Positions 22,115-32,459 of a DNA stretch of 64,000 nucleotides are shown here, in pieces (the first letter of the stretch is position 1; each line of letters opens with the position of its first letter). The position numbers and the translations under genes are program-made. This DNA comes from Ligula intestinalis. Lineage: Eukaryota > Platyhelminthes > Cestoda > Diphyllobothriidea > Diphyllobothriidae. The DNA is taken from contig JAYGXS010000010.1 of assembly GCA_036362985.1 (NCBI GenBank), positions 5,958,871 to 6,022,870 on the forward strand. The letters run 5' to 3'. The notes under the pieces are model-generated. The model worked only from the letters and a program-made list of their open reading frames with translations. It was not told the origin of the DNA and made no database searches.

Positions 22115-22330
22115 TGATACTGGAACTGGAGTGTTTATCCAATCTATCTGATGAGGACATTTACCTGTCTCGGAAGTGCCTTGAGGTTCGTGCTTGAGTG
22201 ATATCAGGCTGTCGCTTAGCGAGCTCAGACACATGATGGAGTGAGATTATTCAAGTACGAACCTCAAGGCACTTCCGGGACAAGTACATACCCTTATCAG
22301 ATAAAACGGATGAACACCCCAGTTCTATCA
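22115..22330. repeat. Large imperfect hairpin (~80-bp arms)
   Basis: 22115-22197 pairs with 22251-22330, best across GGAAGTGCCTTGAGGTTCG and GATACTGGAACTGG. The loop is about 50 nt. Each arm contains CTGATGA- or CTGATAA-like sequence followed by a short stem and GGAAG. Confidence 0.7.
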
Positions 22331-22355
22331 AATTCAAGATCACAATCGACAAAGC

Positions 22356-22520
22356 AGCGAACCGGTGGAACAATGGTAAAGTGGGAAATTCAATGACCAC
22401 GGGTCCCGGGTTCGAATCTCGGGAGTTCCGACCCCTGAGATTGGATATGACTGGCTAATGATGGCTAACAAACCAGAAATGGCCATTCCAGTCTCCTTTC
22501 GCTTTGTCGGAGACAAGTGC
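22356..22520 (+). repeat. tRNA-headed SINE with hammerhead tail (copy 4, best head)
   Basis: A-box-like GGTGGAACAATGGTAAAG at 22364-22381 and a near-perfect B box GGGTTCGAATCTC at 22408-22420 give an internal pol III promoter. The anticodon region is unconvincing. The hammerhead tail follows at 22449-22493. Confidence 0.72.
22449..22493 (+). ncRNA. Hammerhead ribozyme in SINE tail
   Basis: GACUGG (22449-22454) pairs perfectly with CCAGUC (22488-22493). The core strand reads CUAAUGA, one change (G to A) from CUGAUGA. Helix II UGGCU/AACCA is followed by GAAA, the palindromic UGGCCA and UU at the cleavage position. The fold is clear. The G5 change should abolish cleavage in this copy. Confidence 0.75.
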
Positions 22521-22689
22521 TTTGTCAATATTCTACAACTGATGAATACGGTACAAGGGGTTTGACTCATAACTGGGTTCTCCAGCGTCCCCAGTGTGTT
22601 TCTGTGTAGACACCTCCAGTCGTAATTGTCGCCTTTGGATCTCCTTCAAGACGAATGTACTTATTTTTAGAAAATTCTGAAAAATTTCT

Positions 22690-24440
22690 AAAAGTTAATA
22701 CAAAAAAGCAAAACCAAAAAGACATTTCGATTTGTTTGAGTAAACTAACCTAGACAAGTTAAAACAGCTCCGACAGAACAAAGATATCCTAGTTACTAGA
22801 CCTGATAAGGGAAGGGGGGTTGTTATAATAAACAGATCGGACATTAAAAGGAAAATGCAAACCATCTTTTCAGATGAGACGAAAGTTAGGCAAGTAGACA
22901 AGGAAACAGATTGTTGTACGGAAGAAATAGAGACACATCTGACTGACTGCTTACGAAGACTCTACACTGGAGGTTTCATCAGCGACCGCGACCTCGAAAG
23001 CCTCCGCCCAGTAGGCACTCACATTCCCCACTTGTATGGTCTACTAAAGATTCATAAGAATGGCCGGCCAGCTCGTCCGATTCTGGACATGCGCAACTCA
23101 CTGCGTAATGCGATAGCAAATTGCTTAGCAGAGAAACTCAAACATTTTCAGCATCAGCTGGCACCATGTAGCTATCGAGACACGTTCGAATTTATCGACG
23201 ATGTCAAAAACGTGAATCTAAGCGGCATGAAGACGCTCTCTCTAGACGTCTCATCGCTCTTAACAAACGCACGGTTACAGAGACAGTCGGTTACATTTGC
23301 GAATACCTAGTGGCAAATCAGCCGGAAATAGGAATACCGATAAATGCACTAAAGGAACTATTACCAAGAAACTAGTCTTCTAAACTCAAGGCTAACAAAA
23401 AATGCAGCGAGGAATCGTATATTTTAATTTGCAGGCCAGTAACACACAGTGCAAATGCTGAGCTGCAACAGCAATCACCCAATCAGTTACAAACGCAGCT
23501 GCGTAAGAGCGCTTTACCGGCGCGTTGAGACGCATTGCAGCGAAGCGAAAGACAAAGTTGCTGAATTACAACATCTTCGACAAGTACTGAGAGCGACTAG
23601 ATACCCACGCAATTTTTTCAACCAATGCATATGCAAACGAGAGAAGAAGCCACATTGAACTGGCCCAAAACGTCTGGCGATCTCTTCCATACGTGAATTA
23701 TGTATCGGCAATGGTCAGCCGTCTACTCATCCCACTTGGAGTTCGAGTTGAGCACAGGCCAAAAAGCAACCATCAGGCTCCAGGTTATGAGACCGAAAAC
23801 CCACTGTCACCGCAGAAAACGGCTGGAGTAGTTTACCGGATCGGGTGCAGTTTTCGACGTAGCAACTACGTCGGAGAAACCGAAAGATTACTCCAGGCGC
23901 GAATAACCAAGCATACAGCGGCGGTGGGGACGAAAGACGCCAACCCCCACGTTGCAGCTCACTCGACGGGATCCAGCCATATTTTCAAGTTTGACGAGGC
24001 CAAAATTCGCGCAAGAGGTGACAATCGTGTGAGTCGCGAACTGCTGGAGGCATCGTTCTCAGACCCCCAACGCAACGATTTGGCGTTCCCATACAGTGTA
24101 CTGAGAAATTTCTTAAGCAAGCGAATCAGTCACGTGAGATGGGCCGGGTGCCGCGACAGTGCGCATAATTTTCGCACAATTATCCAGCCTGCATCTGATG
24201 TGGACAAAAACATTGTGGCGATTAATGAGCCATCACCGCAACAATTAAGACCTCAAGTGGTGGCTACAGTAACTGACACTTATAGTATGCATGCGGATGG
24301 TCTCTACGAAGTATCAATACCATGCAACCTGTGCATGTATCAACACGTTATCTGCGCATGTCGCCAACTTTCCTAAGATTAATTATGGTTAAGGATTTCT
24401 GACGGAATTTGAAACGTCAGGTTAATAAAACTCTTGTTCC
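22690..24440 (+). pseudogene. Penelope-like element, family A: reverse transcriptase plus GIY-YIG endonuclease, internally deleted
   Basis: PLEs carry a telomerase-related RT fused to a GIY-YIG endonuclease. Frames here give: ILVTRPDKGRGVVIINRSDI (about 22785-22845), HIPHLYGLLKIHKNGRPARP (RT YGLPKIHK motif, 23020-23080), SLDVSSLLTN (palm A Asp, about 23240), then after a frameshift TVGYICEYLVANQPEIGIPI. The segment with the catalytic DD motif is deleted near 23375. The thumb resumes with CVRALYRRVETHCSEAKDKV, and the endonuclease follows: VVYRIGC, NYVGETERLLQARITKH, VAAHSTGSSHIFKFDEAKI, NRVSRELLEA (23840-24090). The C-terminal tail includes CNLCMYQ. Frameshifts plus the palm deletion mean it cannot move itself. 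A vestigial hammerhead (24399-24425) and a (TTC)n run follow. It ends next to the HCN terminal exon, in antisense orientation. Confidence 0.9.
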
Positions 24441-24449
24441 AGTGTTCGA

Positions 24450-24502
24450 ATCTCCTTCTTCTTCTTCTTCTTCTTCTTCTTCTTCTTCTTCTTCTTCTTC
24501 TA
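24450..24502. repeat. (TTC)n microsatellite at PLE 3' end
   Basis: About 16 TTC/TCT units directly after the PLE tail. Its complement creates an arginine-rich spurious frame. Confidence 0.95.
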
Positions 24503-24610
24503 CTTCTTCTCCTGAACTGCTTCCTGGAACTCTCATATTCTCTTCTATTGTAAATACACACAGAAATCAAGAAGACACTCACTTACCTTGCTCCTGATTG
24601 GTCCACATGC

Positions 24611-24855
24611 CTAGTCAGCTGAACTGTTGACATCGGTCACTATTATGTCGACGGAGCTCGCTGGACTACAACGATTTTCCTCGTAGAAGGGAAGTTCTTG
24701 CAGTCTGTTCTCCACTTCTCTCATCAACTCCTCCTTTATGGCCGGATAATTCTTCAAGACCTCAAAGAGGTCACTCTGTGCCAGGGAGTAGAGGCTACAG
24801 TAGGTTTGCGCCAAGATGGTGACTTTCCGTCGACTTTTGGTCAGCACACTGATCT
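24611..24855 (-). CDS. HCN: HCN/Ih-type channel, exon with C-terminal half of the CNBD and the stop codon
   Basis: The reading begins EISVLTKSRRKVTI, then TYCSLYSLAQSDLFEVLKNY and EELMREVENRLQEL. This continues the exon at 60967-61210 through the phosphate-binding cassette (GEI..LT..RR), the TYCRLYSL strand and the B/C helices (family: [35 protein letters not shown]). The acceptor is tttacag at 24862-24856. The split Glu codon is restored exactly (G + AG). After the C helix the frame runs about 25 low-conservation residues to TAG at 24613-24611. I take this as the terminal exon, though a donor could lie inside those residues. Compared with HCN2, the Arg of the RTA motif is kept, Thr is Lys, Ala is Val and the Cys after GEI is Ser, so cAMP contacts are altered. 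The usual long HCN C-terminal tail is absent if the stop is real. Confidence 0.92.
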
Positions 24856-25479
24856 CTGTAAAATCAAATGAGAAAAAAGAGTACAGGTGAGGACAGAGGG
24901 CAAAAGTATCACGTCCCTTTTTTATTCTCACATCGATGATCTTGCACAAAGAGAAGCTAAACTTCAGTTTGTGTAAAAGTTATATGCGGGACAGTATGGA
25001 CGTTTAGGCTGTAAGGCTGCAAAACCACACAGTAGGTCAACTAAATTATACAAAGATTTGATTGAAATTTGACTAGGCAGCTAAGCGTACATTAGGTCAG
25101 GTTATTTTGATCTAAAGACTAACTTCAAAGCAATGTTTCCCAAATGCAAATTAGTAGATTACAAGAACAGCGGATCTTATTAGATCCATAAATTTCAGGA
25201 GCGCTCATCAGCGGCTATCTCCCATTGCATAGCGTGAAAAACGTAACATAAATACAAAATTGAATTCATACAGAAAAATCGATACAAATAGCAAGGTCAT
25301 GGGACATGACAAAGGGCAAATCAATAATGTAAGAAAGTTTAAACACCGTTGGCAGCAAAACGTCTAAGGCAAACAAATTTTAAAGGGAACTTTGCAAATC
25401 TGAGAGCCTAGGACAAAGCTAGGTTAACCACATGCTCTGACTGTTTACATAGGTCTGGTTTTGGCCACCGTATATAGGC

Positions 25480-25790
25480 TGCCTGCAGGTAGCGTGAGGT
25501 ACGAGTTGTTCGTGCTCGTGCAAGTACTCGGAAGGAAGTTTTAGGGTCCACTTAATGGCCCGTATCTAGCAAATGTTCTGCAATGGAGGACAGAGGCGTT
25601 CTATGCTCCTGCTTGAAAAGCCAACTAGGCAAGTGCCCCTTAGCTCTGGCTGCCAGTTGAATTTGCCGTCGTTCTATGTACTTGCATCCGCAAGTGCATG
25701 TAAATTCATAAGCACGATTGGAAGTGGCGGGCAATGGTAAGGCATCGTTTGCACCAGTAATTGCTAAAGTCTTAGGTTAAGAGCAAAATA
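25480..25790 (-). mobile_element. PLE family B endonuclease relic
   Basis: Minus-strand EFTCTCGCKYIERRQIQLAA, AKGHLPSWLFKQEHRTP and IAEHLLDTGH (25734-25555), then DPKTSFRVLAR in another frame. Matches the YIGRTTR...EH.P.WL...SGH.VDP..AF pattern of the other family-B copies. No pLTR detected beside it. Confidence 0.68.
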
Positions 25791-26149
25791 TGAGCTCAGC
25801 AGCATACTAAGTAGAATTAATGGTGTTGAGCAAGTGTCTCGTGATGATTTATAAAATGTCACTGCCCTCAAGGGACAAGGAAACGAAAACAAGCTTTTTT
25901 GGAGCTAACTTATCAATAAACTGACCTAAGTATCCACGCTTCAGTAAGGTGTCTTTGCGAATTTCTTTTTTGGCATTCAATGTGTCCATAGAACAAATTT
26001 TCTAGTCGTCTGGAAAAGAGTATAGACCAACTTGCGTCTCCATTGAATGGGACTACTGACCTTCCATTACAAGAACTGTCTTCCATAAAAATACCTGCCT
26101 TATTTTATTCTTTGTGAATGATGAACGTTTTGCTGCAAATTTTGAGTGA
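25791..26149. other. Unassigned stretch
   Basis: No supported feature. Confidence 0.3.
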
Positions 26150-27400
26150 TATTGTCAAAATAAATTAGTTAATGCAAGCAAAACAAGCAGAATTCAGGGG
26201 AAATCAGAGGTTGCCTGATATCGAAAAAATTCCTATTCTATTTAGTATGACAGAGTCCAATATTTGATTTGCATACGTTTTGCTATAGAGTAACGTCAGT
26301 TTAAGGAAGCAAACTGTAAAGTATATTCCTATATGAAGGGGAGAACCAAATCTTAAGTTAATAAAAATAAGGTGAAGCCATGCTCAAAGAATCGCATTGA
26401 GTTTCAGCAACAAGAAGTGATTTCAGCTATAAACTTTTATTTTTGTCAATATCTAACGTTTTGTGGCAGATAACGCAGTAGAAAGGTTTTGCCGTAGTTT
26501 GCTGTATCACATCAGATATTTGGGACGACAACAAAAATTGCATATACTTTAGTGCGCAAATGAAGGTAGAAAAAATTCTTATTTAATCAAAATGCTATGG
26601 TAAGACACTATTTTTACAATATAATTTCGGTTTACGTGTAATTTAGAAACGAAATAGACAAGAGGTTAATAATTATCGCGAAATTTTAGTCTGTATTTGG
26701 GCAGTCATTTTTGTACACGCAACTTAATCAAATACGGAAAAAAATACTACAAATAAACAGAGAAAAGTGAGTGATTTCTTCTCTACCCAAAGGTATTTCC
26801 TTAACGAGCACCAGATAAATTTGATCCGGTGCTCGACAAGTCTTCTGCCTGATCCATACCTGGAACGCAAACCTTTTCATTCATTCGGGTATTTCCTTAA
26901 ATTTCAGGTAAATTAAAAAAACTGGTCAGACATTCTTTCTTCCACTTTGAGATTACCTTAGGAAAATGTAAGCTGCACAGTCTTGCACCACCTGAATATC
27001 TAAGCAAGGCGCTAGTTACAAAGATAATAAATTATGGTAAGTTTATTAAAAACTCTTAGCCATAACAAACTTTTGATCTGGACGTTGTTTTTGTGCGAGT
27101 TTTAGTTTTAGTGTTTTGCATAGTGTACAGTTATGACTCACGTGGTTATCTTTATAAGAACTTATGCTCAGAAATTCACGTTTTTGGTATGTACTTCTAA
27201 GAAGTATATTATTTTAGAGGTTTCGATTTACACGTTAAACAAAATCTTCATTCACGATAGCAAGCTTAAAAACACTAAACGTCCTCTTAAATATTCCGCA
27301 CTTTAAAATGCGACCTAAAACTATGTATTAATAAATTTGACGAAAGAAATTTTTTAGAACATTCACCTGACGATTATATTAACACGCTATGGTCAAGTTA
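26150..27400. repeat. Long A+T-rich dispersed repeat (diverged copy 2)
   Basis: Shares short ordered blocks (AATTTAGAAACGAAATAGAC; AAATAAACAGAGAAAAGTGA; a TTCCTATTCTATTTAGTATG block) with 11800-13235 and 61830-62980. Too diverged to bound exactly. Confidence 0.4.
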
Positions 27401-28229
27401 AAAGCAATTTTTTAATGTCTTGAGAATTTGAGCATTCTTAAGAAAATTTCATTTTTCGAAACAGTAAACTGCGACTCTCTGTATTAAATTTTAGCTCCGA
27501 ATTCGCCCAAGGTTATTCATAATTATCTTAAAGTTTTCATATATGCCATACCACCGGTTGGCAGGTCACGATTTGCCTTTTGCAAATTTTGGCGTCTTGC
27601 ATGAATTTCCGGTCTTACTGTTTGTCGGAGATTTCTAGGTCTGCTGTTAGACAACTGAAGTTTCTTGTCCTTGCTGTAAATAGAGCTTGCCTCTCAATGG
27701 ACAGAACAGAGCCAACGTCTTAGCGCCGTCATTTTTTTGACATTTAATTAACTCAACTCGCGATGTGTATTTCAGGTGCACCAAAAAAGTGTTAAATAAA
27801 ATCATACACTTTATGATCAAAAAGCGGATGGGCAAAATTAGCGCAACCTTCAAGATCCAGGCACCGAACTCAGATAAGAGTTTAAGGCTCGGACTGTTAC
27901 AAATAAATCGCCAGTTCGGATAATGCAATTGTTTATAAAAAAAAATTAATAAATCCACTGGGCTATAGTTAGTACATTTTACTTTTAATTTTGATGTAAA
28001 GTCAGTACAAGATCTATATAAAAGATAAAAAATTCCGAATAACGTTTTCTATGCGGATAGTTTAGTTAGGTGGATTTGTAAAGTCGACCATCATACGACA
28101 CACCCGCATGATATTTCATACACGTCAGAGTGACAGTTTTTAAATACACATCTCTTCACCGCTGAAGAGACCAACCCTCGGCAAAAAATGACTACTTAGG
28201 CAGTACACATTTTTATACTGATTAACTAT
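27401..28229. other. Unassigned A+T-rich stretch
   Basis: No supported feature. Confidence 0.3.
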
Positions 28230-28266
28230 GCCCCTAGAAATTCAAATACATTTCAGAGCAACATTT

Positions 28267-28302
28267 GGCGAGTGTACACTTTCGGTATATTCTCCTCGGA
28301 CC
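28267..28302 (-). ncRNA. Hammerhead ribozyme, PLE family B (left pLTR)
   Basis: GGU/GCC helix I, core CCGAGGA (U4 to C; position 7 is free in hammerheads), short helix II, GAAA, palindromic helix III GUGUACAC closed by A-U, then C at the cleavage site. Confidence 0.65.
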
Positions 28303-28617
28303 ATACCTTTACACATTTACATGTATCTTGCATACATGATTGACTCCGGACATCGTGTGGACCCCAGCAAAGCCTTTAAGGTAATTTATAAGGTCCCGCA
28401 CAACTACCCATAGTCCCTGGATCAACGTCTGCTAGCAACAGCAGAAGCAATTGCGATCCGGTTGTGGAAGCCAGTTTTATGCGCGCAAAAGTACCTTCTG
28501 TAAGCCCCGAACATGGCATGGCCAACGGTTACGTAACTTCCCGCATTTTTCCGCGCTCTGATTAGCTCGATGACTATCGATCGATTGTTTAAATTTAAAC
28601 CTTCCCTGTAAATGTAT

Positions 28618-28653
28618 GGCCTGACGAGAATTTACCGAGAGTGTTCACTTGCC
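28618..28653 (+). ncRNA. Hammerhead ribozyme, PLE family B (right pLTR)
   Basis: GGC/GCC helix I, CUGACGA core intact, GAAUUUACC helix II, GAGA in place of GAAA (A14 to G), helix III AGUG/CACU around UU, U at the cleavage site. Confidence 0.65.
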
Positions 28654-28859
28654 AAATGTTGTTCTGAATTATCTAATGGAAATTTCTGCAACGTTCAATA
28701 AAGTTTGAGGAAGTGCATGTTAAATATAATTTTCGTAGCAATTTGCTAGCCAGTGGCCTCATCTTCAAATGTTCTGTCTGCTAAAGGGCTATTTTTTAAT
28801 TTTAAACAAGTTTTATCAGTACTGACGGTGACATGATCTGAATTTGCAACTGCTAGATG

Positions 28860-29640
28860 TGGCTGAGCTTTATCCTCACAGATCCGCCTTCAAATTCAAA
28901 TAAATTTTCCTGTGTCATTTGGTATGACAACGGTAGGGAGGATTTAGTCACCACAAGCCTGCCATAAAGCGTTTAGTAGCAAATTACCCCTTCCTTAAAT
29001 TTTATGGTCAGGGTTGCTTCGGTTTTAGAAAAAAATATTACAATGAGATATTTACGATTGTGAGGTGTTCATTTACGATACATCGAATCTTTCGATTTAT
29101 TAATGTCGCTATAATGCATAAAGCATGATCCATATCTATTGCAAGATTTTATGAGAGCTATGTGACTTCTTTCTCAAACTGTAGGCTAAAGCGTACTTTT
29201 CCTTAAACAGGATGTACACAGTGCGCAGTTTGTAAACTTTGAATTGAAGTGTAGCAGGCTGGTTTAAAAATAAATCGGCAATTTAGCAACATTTTAAAAC
29301 CGAAGGATTCGCTATCTTTGAGTATGTACTTTAAAGAAGATGTAATTTTCTACCAAAAGCGAGAACAATATTTTTTCGTGCATGTTTTTCGTAAAATATT
29401 TTTGAATTTATAAAGACAATCAAAATCAAAGATACATAACATATGTTTTGTAAGAGGGCAGAAAAAGGCTAGCTTAAATGCCGGCATCCTAGCGAGACTG
29501 AAGTGTTTTGAGAAAAGCTTGCACAAGAATCGGTATTATAACCTTACTCAATGTCGATTAGCGAGTGAATATCAATCTTTCGCGAATTGTGGCATTCTGC
29601 ACAAATTCTGGCGTGTATTGTAAGGTGGCGTGGTCATTAC
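28860..29640. mobile_element. Foldback element (copy 3)
   Basis: Right arm 29300-29635 matches the right arm of 3047-4164 up to the end motif ACAAATTCTGGCGTG. The left arm (about 28870-29030) is shorter and rearranged. The spacer again contains TATAATGCATAAAGCATG. Confidence 0.65.
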
Positions 29641-29748
29641 CCTTGTTAATAGACTAGGAGCCCATAAACTGAGACTATTCTCACCGGCTTCCTGAGACTC
29701 GCATGTTCGCTTGCAGCCGTTGCAAGATTGCCAGTTTCTGCTCAAAAC

Positions 29749-29999
29749 TCACTCACTTCCTTCAAGGCAAGCCGAGATTGCCTGCTGCTTGAATTCCTTG
29801 GCGATGGAATCATCCAAAATGTGGACACACTCCCTTCTGACAAACATGCTATACAGTACTCCCGCAAAGGTACTAACTAAAAGCTCGGACAGGTGTTTCG
29901 CCAATGTTTCTACTGCTGCTTGATACAGCAACGAAGGGTGCGGCTCCTCAGTGGTCTCCCAACGTTCCCTATACGGTTTCTCGTATATCACTTCCAGCT
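29749..29999 (-). CDS. Unrecognised coding-like fragment, unit a of a local duplication
   Basis: An 80-codon open stretch reading EEPHPSLLYQAAVETLAKHL, STFAGVLYSMFVRRECVHIL and AKEFKQQAISACLEGSE before a stop. A TAG lies just upstream in frame, with no ATG nearby. The amphipathic helix-like composition and a diverged second copy at 30205-30345 suggest it descends from a real coding sequence. I cannot assign a family. Confidence 0.3.
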
Positions 30000-30204
30000 A
30001 TATATCGGGCTTAAAAAAATGGAAATTATAAATTGCACGGCTTGGAGGTGGATGACTGGTATATGACTTTTTAGGGTCAGAACGGAGATTTCTATAAATA
30101 TTTTGATCGAAGACAATCAAACATTTTTGAAACAACCACGCAAATGCCCATTCTACAAACGAGTAGTACTAAAAGAAGTATGAATCTATATAACAAAGAT
30201 GCTC

Positions 30205-30345
30205 TACCGTTCTCCTGCATAGGTACTATCTAAAAACCCAGATACGTGTTTTGCTGATGTTTCTGCTGCTGCGTGAAACAGCAACGAAAGGTTCGGCTCC
30301 TCAGTCGGACCATCAACCTTCCCTATATGGCTTCAGATAGTAATT
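30205..30345 (-). pseudogene. Unrecognised coding-like fragment, unit b of the duplication
   Basis: The minus strand reads EEPNLSLLFHAAAETSAKHV and STYAGER before a stop. It aligns with EEPHPSLLYQAAVETLAKHL and STFAGVL of unit a. A stop and frameshift lie upstream. Spacing between units is about 350 bp. Confidence 0.35.
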
Positions 30346-31439
30346 AGATAAATAATTATCTTAATCATTCTATTCTGTTCGAGCATAGCCACGCATTTCT
30401 ATAGATGTCGACAAAAGGCAGTCATCGTAAATCTCTTTGTATGCTTCGTGAAGCACCTCTCAATTTCCTTCCTTTTCCAGGGCTGTCATAGCAGGAGCCT
30501 TATCTCGAGGCATCAGACTTGCTTGGATGCCATTTTTGAAGGAAACTAACGTTGTTCTTAGCTCGCAGCTGTCTGAAGTGCTTATCTGATCTCGTGATGA
30601 CAATCGTCACAAGATTGACTGAAAGTGTCCGGTGTGGGGTTTGAGGGAGGGAAACCTATTTTCTACTATATCATATTGGGTGACCTAAGTCCACATAGAA
30701 CGCTTCAAAAACACGTAACTACTGCACACGCCAGGCCGTGCGAAAGATTTCTTACCAACCAAAAAAGGGAGGATTGACTTAGACCTTGATCAGCTGTCTT
30801 TTAAAAACCGGTCAAATAAATACCAGCGAGACCAACCCGCGACTGGAGAAGTTTCAGTCTAGGTCATACCGCTTGACGGCATAAGAAACGCAGTGAAAAG
30901 TTAATAACCGACTCTAGCATGGAGAGTTGCGTTCAATGGATGCAGAATTTAGTCATAATCCATCTCAAGGTCATTGGATCGGTAGCGAAAGGAACGAAGT
31001 TTGATCAAAATTTTTCAGTTTAGTTAAGGTCTATGGAAGTGAGGCTTCTTCCGGAACAGTCTAATTTCCTGAATTATTTATGCAACAGAATTCGATAAAG
31101 CGACGCCATTTCTAAAAGAGCAAGGGTGGTTGGTCAGAACTTAAAATTTATGCTCATTACTCCTATGTGCGACAAAAAAGATGAGCGCGGCAACTTTCCG
31201 TAAAGTTCTTCGAGCTGCTAAAAAATAACATCTTCTGTTCACGTGAAAGAAACAGCACAGCATGCAACGAATCACGTGAAAATAAAAACAAATAATCTAG
31301 ATGGACAGCTTTAGGTTAACCGCGACATCAAGCTTAAGGATCCCACTACATAAGATCGAAATTTGAGTGGGTGATTTAATACACATTTAAGATTTTTTGT
31401 TTTGTTCATTGTATTGACTTGAGGCTTAAAATGCTGTCT
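30346..31439. other. Unassigned stretch
   Basis: No supported feature. Confidence 0.3.
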
Positions 31440-31780
31440 CCTAGAAAATAAGTCAGTTCAGATCAGTATATTGGAGAAAAATTATGTCAACATTGGGCAA
31501 AATGCAAGGTTTCTTGATATTCAAACCAATTCCTATGCTAGTAAATGCTACGGATAAAAATGTCTTACTTGTGCATGTTGTACTATGAAAAAAAGTTAAT
31601 ATAAACTAAAACGTTTTATCTGCATACACAACGTTATTCTATTTGTCTTACCTTATTCATGAGGTTTTTTGTATGAACAAGTTTTTTCCACATTTAAAAC
31701 TTATGTTTACCCAGTATGCTCCATTTTGCACTTTTCTGAAATTTTCCGCTTTCCCTAAAAAGCCGGTATTTCGGAACAAC
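31440..31780. repeat. Fragment of the A+T-rich dispersed repeat
   Basis: Block CAAACCAATTCCTATGCTAG with its surroundings matches parts of 49440-49510 and 61870-61910. Confidence 0.35.
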
Positions 31781-31834
31781 GTAATATAAATGTGCAGACC
31801 AAAATATGCCTTTTTTTTTATAAAGCGACGGTTA

Positions 31835-32030
31835 CTCTTATGCTGCCGTGGACTATACTTAGCTCACTCCAGAACAGTAAGTTGGAGTCAAAGTTGGAGT
31901 CGAAGTAGACGACCTCCTAACCATAATTTCTATTTTTTGTGAATTTCAAGAAACCTGCACTTTGATAATCCGGTTTTTCCGCACTACTTTAAAGATAATA
32001 CACAGTAGGAAAATCAACAGCTTAATGTTT
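31835..32030 (+). mobile_element. Internal fragment of the ~570-bp MITE family (copy 4)
   Basis: Matches 50780-50965 of copy 7 (GTGGACTATACT, CTCACTCCAGAACAGTAA, GTAGACGACCTCCTAACC, GATAATCCGGTTTTTCCGCA). Both termini are missing. Confidence 0.65.
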
Positions 32031-32459
32031 ATTTCAAAGCCATATTCTTTCAGTTACCGAGTCTTTCTAAGTTCAGCAGTCTTACCAGGCATGTGCCTTC
32101 AAAGAGGTAACCAGGATACCTAAAGAACGTTTAACAATATATAAATTAAACATCGCGAAATTGTGAAGAAGTCTCATAGACGTTAACGCTTTATGACGTT
32201 TATGTAATAATGCAGGCATTTGGACAAGTCCCACAAACACAAATGTTTCCTTATCTAGAATTAAAAGAGAACAAAGATAATTTTATCATAATAATTATTA
32301 GTGTAAACATCTGAAATATAATGTCGTCGAAAAGGTGGTGTAAGAAAACACACTGCTTAAAAGTAACATCTGATAGGAATAACAGACAACAGGTCGAAAG
32401 ATGTAGACATTTTTGAAAGATACAAAACACTCAATATCTGGGGTCAAAGCAAATATTTT

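Larger units (their letters stand above)
28230..28730 (+). mobile_element. PLE family B mini-element: inverted pLTRs around an endonuclease remnant
   Basis: The left pLTR (28230-28330) is in minus orientation and the right one (28560-28730) in plus. Between them the frame MIDSGHRVDPSKAFKVIYKV (28336-28395) and a following AEAIAIRL-like piece represent the endonuclease C-terminus. Hammerheads occur in both pLTRs (28267-28302 minus, 28618-28653 plus). Confidence 0.68.

Noticed and set aside
21725..22234. 169-codon minus-strand open frame
   Set aside because: It lies antisense across a family-B pLTR and part of the hairpin at 22115-22330. The piece KIPIREF recurs wherever that pLTR occurs (32.5 and 46.2 kb) because the DNA repeats, not because a protein is conserved.
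24379..24582. Arginine-rich minus-strand frame
   Set aside because: It is the complement of the (TTC)n microsatellite.
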